A DNA stretch of 64,000 bases from contig JAGFNQ010000873.1 of assembly GCA_024364735.1 (NCBI GenBank), forward strand, positions 1 to 64,000, in the 5' to 3' direction. Source of the stretch: Boesenbergia rotunda (Eukaryota > Streptophyta > Magnoliopsida > Zingiberales > Zingiberaceae). How positions within the stretch are numbered: the first letter of the stretch is position 1; every line of letters begins with the position of its first letter. Of the stretch, positions 58,492-64,000 are shown piece by piece. The position numbers were made by a program, and so were the translations under genes. Under the pieces are notes generated by a model. That model was not told where the DNA came from and did not search any database. It saw only the letters and a program-made list of their open reading frames with translations.

Positions 58492-60232
58492 GATCGAGTG
58501 ATTATCCTAGAAATACAAATTGAGCTTATGTGAGAAGAATGATAAAGAATGCATCAACATACATTAATTAAATCCTATTTATTTTTTCGAATTGAATAAC
58601 CCTTTTTATCAATTCGGGAGATCGTAGGAACACCTCCAAATATGTTGATATCCAACCATAGATAAGAACAACCATGGCTGTGGCCATCAAGTCATTCTTA
58701 GCTATGAAGGTAGGTTATTATACCGATTACATATCATATAAATGTAACTATCACTTTATGCTATCAACTAATTGAATGTTTGCATAAATCATTGGGTTGT
58801 TAACTCATTAACAAGTATGCAACAATATACATAGCACCCAACTGCACCTCTCTTTACATCGACCTTGGCTGTGACACAACAAATCGATGCTCCAAGCTTA
58901 AGGCTGACCCATTAATCAAGAAATAGTTTTAATATGGTTGGAGCTCATTCAACCGTTTAGTCAGGCTTGGATGTGTCTAACAACCAAAACTTAGGATTGA
59001 CCTCTGACTCCAACTATATTATTCATAAACTAATTACATGGTTTGAACATGTTGAGGTTCAAGCCGGGCATGGATGTGTCCATCAACCCAAACGAGAAAC
59101 AAAACTCCGGTTCTAACCATATTAATGGAAGGTGTTAGCCTTAATATTTTGTAAGGGGTTTTGGGTCTCATCCTTTCTTTTCAAAGCACATTCATGACAT
59201 ATAATTATGTCATGACTAACGATTTCCTTAATAAAGTATGTATGTGACTTAATTTATCAAGTCTCATTAATTGAATTAGGAACCGGATTTCCTAATTCTA
59301 ATTTCATACTTTATTCAAGGAATTGTTTTGGGAAACAATTTCCTAAATTGTCATAATCAATTTCGGAAATAATATGTTTAAGACTTTGATTTCTCTAAAT
59401 CAAATCTTATTAAATTAAGAAACAGATTCCCTTAATTCAACCACATATTATTTTCATGAAAATCTTATTTAAGAAAACTCTATAGGAAACCATTTTCCTA
59501 ATTAATTTTGGGGACAACAATATGTAAGAGCATCACCTCTTAAATCAAATAAGGAAATTATCCTAAATTTTCAAGATTTGATCACATATTTTATTTATGG
59601 ATTAATTAATTACAACAAATTGTTTTCTAAGGGTGGCTCCCCGAGGCTCAGATACCCAAAGAAAAGAAATTTGTCGTAAATCCAATTTGGTCCGCTCCCC
59701 GAGGCGTAACCAAATTAAACATGACAATTTTATTCAAAATAAGAAATTAAATTACAACAACTAACTTTAAATTGGACGGCTCCCCAAGGCTCAATCCAAA
59801 ATAAAAAATTTTGTTAATAATTTAAAACCAATTCAAATTTTAATTGTCAATTAATGATCTATAAATTTGTTTAGACTTTCTTGAAAGAAAGTGTCCAAAA
59901 TTGCGAGATTTCATAATAGGTTTTCACAATATTTGTAAGTTTCTGGTACAAAGAAAACTTACATTTTTCCAAAATTGGAAAATTTCCAAAATAGGAAATT
60001 TCCAAAATTGGAAAGTTTCCAAAGATGGAAAGTTTTCACAATTATCATAAAATTTCAGAAACTAGGATATTTCAAAAGTTTACGAAATTTTATGAGGATT
60101 TCCAAACTTTGAAATTCCTAAATCTAAAATTTATCATAATTGAAAAGTTTCCATAATTGGAAAATTTTCCAAAATTGAGATCATTACAAAGTTTTCCGCA
60201 AAATAATTATATGATTATGTCGAACACTAACC
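58492..60232 (-). other. E2 leader between primer-binding site and gag
   Basis: Non-coding. It holds the three GGCTCCCCGAGGC-type repeats (59631-59800), a 100-bp duplicated segment with TGGACACATCCA or TGTTGGACACATCC motifs (about 58930-59110), and many AATTTTCCAAAATTGGAAAG-like inverted short repeats (59940-60180). Confidence 0.75.
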
Positions 60233-60245
60233 GGCTCTGATACCA
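60233..60245 (-). promoter_or_regulatory. Primer-binding site of E2
   Basis: GGCTCTGATACCA on the plus strand, complement of TGGTATCAGAGCC, one base from the LTR at 60247. Confidence 0.92.
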
Positions 60246-60246
60246 C

Positions 60247-62570
60247 TGTTGGGACCGGGTGCATGTTGACATGGATACGGGTTCGTAATTTTAAAATTTA
60301 ATTACGTGCAGCGGAAGGTTTAGCATAAATAATTTCTCAAATTATTTTAACCACGTATCTAGCATGCAACCTTATGTTGTGGAGACATGATCATACATTT
60401 AAAATTTTGCAGAAAATAAACTAATTTACTTAATACCTCGCGTAACTCGTAGAAAGGGACGAGATCCAACCGTAGCGTCCCTTGGAAGCTCCGCCTCTAT
60501 TCGCGTCCACGCCGAGTTTTCTTCGGGATGACTTCGCAAAGCCACAGTTTCGTGCCGATAAGAACTACTAGATTCTCCAAAGGCAAGACAAGAATACCAA
60601 GAGAGATGAAAACTAATCACCAAACGAAGAACGGAATCAAGATTCCGGGAGGAAGGAAGGAGTCGCGCCCGCTTCTTCTTCTTCTTCGGCTTCTTCTTGG
60701 TGGTGGAAGCTCATGGCAAAGGGGGAGGGCTCTAGGGCCGGCGGCATTAGAAGAGGGAGAGGGAGAGAAGGAGAGGGAGAGAGGATAGGCAAGAATCCTT
60801 GATCTCTTGATTTAATTTCCAAGCCTTGCCTTGGTACCTTTATATAGTAGCCTCTTAATCGCCAAGTCTCCTCTTAACGGAATAAATTTTTCATAAGAAA
60901 TTTATCTTATAAATTTTTCTATGAATTATTCCGTTATGCCAAGTTTTTATTATAACTTAATTTATAATAAAAACAACCATGTCTCTCCTTTTATTATGGA
61001 AAGAAATTTCTTTATATAAATTTCTTTATCATGGTAAATCAATCCGTTATCGATTTTATAAAATAAAATAAACCAATCCAAGGTTTATTTTAATTTCCAT
61101 GAAAAATAAATCTCTTTATATAAATTTATTTATATAAATTTCTTTATCATGGTAAATCAATCCGTTATCGATTTTATAAAATAAAATAAACTAATCCAAG
61201 GTTTATTTTAATTTCCATGAAAAATAAATCTCTTTATATAAATTTCTTTATATAAATTTCTTTATCCATAATTTTATAAAACAAACCACGTGTGGTTTAT
61301 TTTATAATTTGAACCAAAAAATTCGGTTCTCCCCCTTTTAATTTGGCCGGCCAAACAAAGAGGGTGGGGACCCTCTTTGGCCGGCCAAACCCAACCCCCG
61401 ACTTCACAAATTAAACTCATTTAATTCGTTCAATAAGTCTTCAAAAGACTTAGCCATTTTATGCTTCCGATGCGTCTCTGAAAAATTCAGATTCGACTTA
61501 TCTCTCTTGATCGAAAAATCTAATTTTCAACTCGTTTTAAATCCCTCGGATTACTTGTAGTGCGTGTGACTAAATAGGCTTTCGATTTATGTTGGCCATC
61601 TATAATTCATCAATTATAAAACGATCATGAGTGGCACCTAGTAGTAGATCATGATCCCCAATTAATCGAAAGATCAACGGTTGACCTCAGAAATTATTCT
61701 GAAACCCTTCAGCAGCTCTAATGAATCGTGCCTCATTCCCTTCACCATCTTATACTCACTTGGTTCAGGACATGGTCTATGTGTGTCAGTCCCCACTAGG
61801 CTAACTACGTCACACCTAGCCCAAGTAATGTCTTTCTCGTCCAACGGATTCTAATTACTCTCATGTCTTTAAGAGATTCATACTCTGAACATGTTGCTCT
61901 GGCCAGAGGCTTCGAGTAACAATCCGACGATAGGCCTTGGGTATACATCTCCTCGCAAGGAGTGGTGAATCCTTTGTAGGTTGTTCAAACATCTTCGGGC
62001 ACTTCGGCTTATACCCAATCATTCTGGGTCCACACCTCCTTGGAGATGCTTGCTTAAGATGTCAAAGTATAAGTCTTCATGACCAAGATGACTTGAACAC
62101 CGCAAGTCAAAGGAACATCGCACTTAAACTGCAGTAAGAACTTCATTGATATGTCTATATGTAGACTACCATATGAAGTTTTACAGCCAGTCACTCCAAT
62201 GAACTAGTTCCCTTAATTAGCATCCATGTTTATCTCCGGACATCCTAATGTCACCAGCCAGTGAGAATCAGCTGATTAGAGAATAACCCATGCTAGTCTC
62301 AACAGAATTGACAGTGTCCATATTTATCAATTCATTGACTAGGGAAATTTCAATACTTCACAATTGCACATGTAGAGATAATCACTAGTTGTGAATTCAT
62401 CACAAATTCTCTCATACTGTGAATTGTATTGCGGACATTCAGTAAATGAGTTTAAGATCTCAATCAAATACATGAACATGTATACTCAAATAGTGAATAT
62501 TCTTTTATTAAAGTAAATGATTACAATCATAAGGCGATTGCCTTAGGATACTTCTCTCATAATACTAACA
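60247..62570 (-). repeat. 5' LTR of E2
   Basis: TGTTGGGACCGGG (left, plus strand) to CTCTCATAATACTAACA (right). Full length, collinear with 38799-41264 of E1. It contains TTGGCCGGCCAAA palindromes (about 61345 and 61378) and AT-rich TTTATATAAATTTC repeats. Confidence 0.92.
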
Positions 62571-62575
62571 ACAAG

Positions 62576-63083
62576 TAGTAACAAGTTCTATGAATCATGA
62601 CTATTTACGAAGTTGTCTATCATCCAAACTAGGCAAGGTGAAGAGGGGTTCATGACTAGGTCATCACTCAAATATTTCAATAAAATAATGCTCATTTCAT
62701 GCTAATATAGATAGAGAAAAAATTATCCACTAAACATACTAGCACTAACAACTAACCACATAAGTGAAGCATAAGAATGCAAGAGTGTCACAAGAAAACA
62801 AGTCAAATCCACAGTAACATACTCTATGATGAAACTCTATGCAACACCAATCAAATAAAAGGAAACTAAATCCAACTACACTAACTGAAGTAAGATGCAA
62901 ATCAACTGAAGCAACATGTGATGATGTGAAGGGACTGAAAATAGGAAAAAGATATCTACAATATATACAAACTCCCCCCCCAGACTTGGACACTTTATTA
63001 TCTTAATGAAATCATTAAGGAGGAGGGGGAGAGTTATGTTCAAGGGGTGGGCCATCTTCCGGGGGAGAGTCATGTTCGGGGCA
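62576..63083 (-). other. Athila/Tat-like spacer
   Basis: On the minus strand AAGTGTCCAAGTCTGGGGGG (about 62980) matches the CAAGTCTGGGGGG string commonly seen downstream of the ORFs in Athila/Tat elements. No ORF of note. Confidence 0.45.
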
Positions 63084-63503
63084 TCAAAATGGGTGAGAAA
63101 TGAAATAATAGGGGAAACGTGGGCATTGAGGCACAGAGATGTCAAATATTATGTCCAATCTCCTATGGTATTTATATATGCCGTTGATTTTCAAATGTAT
63201 TTGTTGCATTTCTACCCTAAAGTCTTTGTTTTCTTTCCAATCACACCTTTGGGCTTCCATAAATTGAGTAACCCACTTAAACAACTCTTTCTCTTCCTTG
63301 AATCGATTACGCAAATACTCAAATTGTTCATCCAACATTATGCACTGGTATTCTAGTAGATTTCTAAGTGTAGTGTGATTATGATGGAGAGTGTCAAGTA
63401 CAGAGTAAAAATCGAAAAAGTCAAACATAGAGAGAGGATGTTTTTTTAGGGGTTTCTGAGTTGGAGGGCCAATTTGTAGGGGTTGTTTTTCTACATTCAA
63501 CAA
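63084..63503 (-). pseudogene. ORF of Athila-like element, unrecognised domain
   Basis: A 139-residue open frame with a charged, coiled-coil-like middle (LRNRFKEEKELFKWVTQFME) and no catalytic motif I can name. It lies directly downstream (minus strand) of the ATHILA ORF-1-like segment and is probably its broken continuation. Confidence 0.5.
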
Positions 63504-63611
63504 TAATCAATTTTCTTCAATTTGTATGGTGGTTAAGTTATGGTTTGGTAATTGCAGTGTGGAATGGGTTTTTAGAATAAAACTATATCCATTTCCATTC
63601 TTTTGAATCAT

Positions 63612-63899
63612 TCATAGTGTTAAATATGTGTTAATATCTAATCCTGGATTAATATCCACCATTTCTAACCCCTCTAGACTACAACCCAAGACTAATGCAA
63701 TGTGAGTCAACAAACCTCCTAAGATGATTGGGCTATGGGAAGTGGATTTTCCTAGTTTTATCAAATGTTTGACAAAATAAGATCTTGTGTCAAAGCTGAC
63801 CTCTTTAATTATGGCCCATAGGCAAAGTAATTCACATTTGCACATAGTTCCTTCGCTCTCACTTCGCCCAAAAATTGTATGTCTCATTACTAAATGCAA
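63612..63899 (-). pseudogene. ATHILA ORF-1-like fragment
   Basis: MRHTIFGRSESEGTMCKCEL, LLCLWAIIKEVSFDTRSYFV, SPIILGGLLTHIALVLG match the pattern HTIFGR-ES-G...EL.FLW.....-F-..HL....KS...I.GGL.T.IA..LG of the plant ATHILA ORF-1 family. The function of that family is unknown. The open frame continues right, perhaps beyond the window in another frame. No start could be assigned with confidence. Confidence 0.7.
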
Positions 63900-64000
63900 A
63901 TATCGAAAAATAGGATTGACGAAGCTAGTTGCTTTTGAAGAATAAGTTTCGAACCTAGATTTGCCACCTAATGATATCCATACTAAGGTACTGTTGAAGT

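Larger units (their letters stand above)
51319..62570 (-). mobile_element. Ty1/copia element E2, decayed, minus orientation
   Basis: It is bounded by the perfect target duplication ACAAG (51314-51318 and 62571-62575). On the minus strand: 5' LTR 62570-60247, primer-binding site, leader, gag, protease, integrase, RT, RNase H, then a junction near 52944 straight into the middle of the 3' LTR (to 51319), so the RNase H end, polypurine tract and first third of the 3' LTR are deleted. Solo LTR D2 interrupts the RT region. The domain sequence resembles Tork-group copia; lineage is not certain. Confidence 0.93.

Overview
This is a repeat-dominated stretch of a large flowering-plant nuclear genome. 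Nearly all 64 kb is nested transposable elements; the only recognisable ordinary host gene is a truncated CC-NB-ARC disease-resistance gene. Coiled-coil NBS structure, SIRE/Maximus-type copia elements and GC-rich GGGCGCCC-bearing LTRs would fit a monocot (Zingiberales is possible), but the species cannot be fixed from the sequence. Element labels (A to H, Y1, Y2) are mine.

Left block (1-37026). A gypsy LTR in minus orientation (Y1, 1-4645) carries a solo copia LTR (393-1845, TSD GGCAT). A decayed copia gag (A, 4720-5302) is cut by copia element B (from 5303). B's 5' LTR holds solo LTRs G (5821-7882, TSD GTTAA) and F (8086-11619, TSD GGCAC); F in turn holds D0 (8632-10464, TSD AAAGG). B's interior is interrupted by the nearly complete copia element C (13928-34553, TSD GCTAC), which has one long intact pol ORF. 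C's 5' LTR contains a 9-kb insertion (14749-23795, TSD CCGGG) made of a foldback of gypsy-LTR ends plus a shrunken gypsy element H (minus orientation). One H LTR carries a CACTA transposon (17923-22163, TSD TCA). C's 3' LTR holds a solo gypsy LTR (Y2, 32184-34527, TSD CCTCT).

The most interesting object is that CACTA element. It has captured the first exon of an RER1 gene (ER-retention sorting receptor) and seven consecutive exons of an AGO1-like Argonaute gene (second half of PAZ, linker, MID). Every exon junction I can read is GT-AG, the reading frame is open through all Argonaute exons, and one plausible splice joins RER1 to Argonaute in frame, giving a possible 431-residue chimera. The sister LTR of the host retrotransposon preserves the empty insertion site, so the insertion is recent.

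Middle (37027-45460). B is cut by D1 (37027-38798), which is cut by copia E1 (38799-43840). E1 stops at a single N (43841), beyond which lies the minus-strand NBS gene. None of the three opened elements is closed to the right of the N, so this is an assembly gap or misjoin.

Right block (45461-64000). AT-rich DNA contains a small CACTA-like element (46745-47635). An Athila/Tat-type LTR with long inverted ends and a primer-binding site follows (49468-50684). A second E-family element, E2 (51319-62570, minus, TSD ACAAG), is interrupted by solo LTR D2 (54273-56037, TSD GGTTA). Minus-strand ORFs resembling Athila ORF-1 run to the window end.
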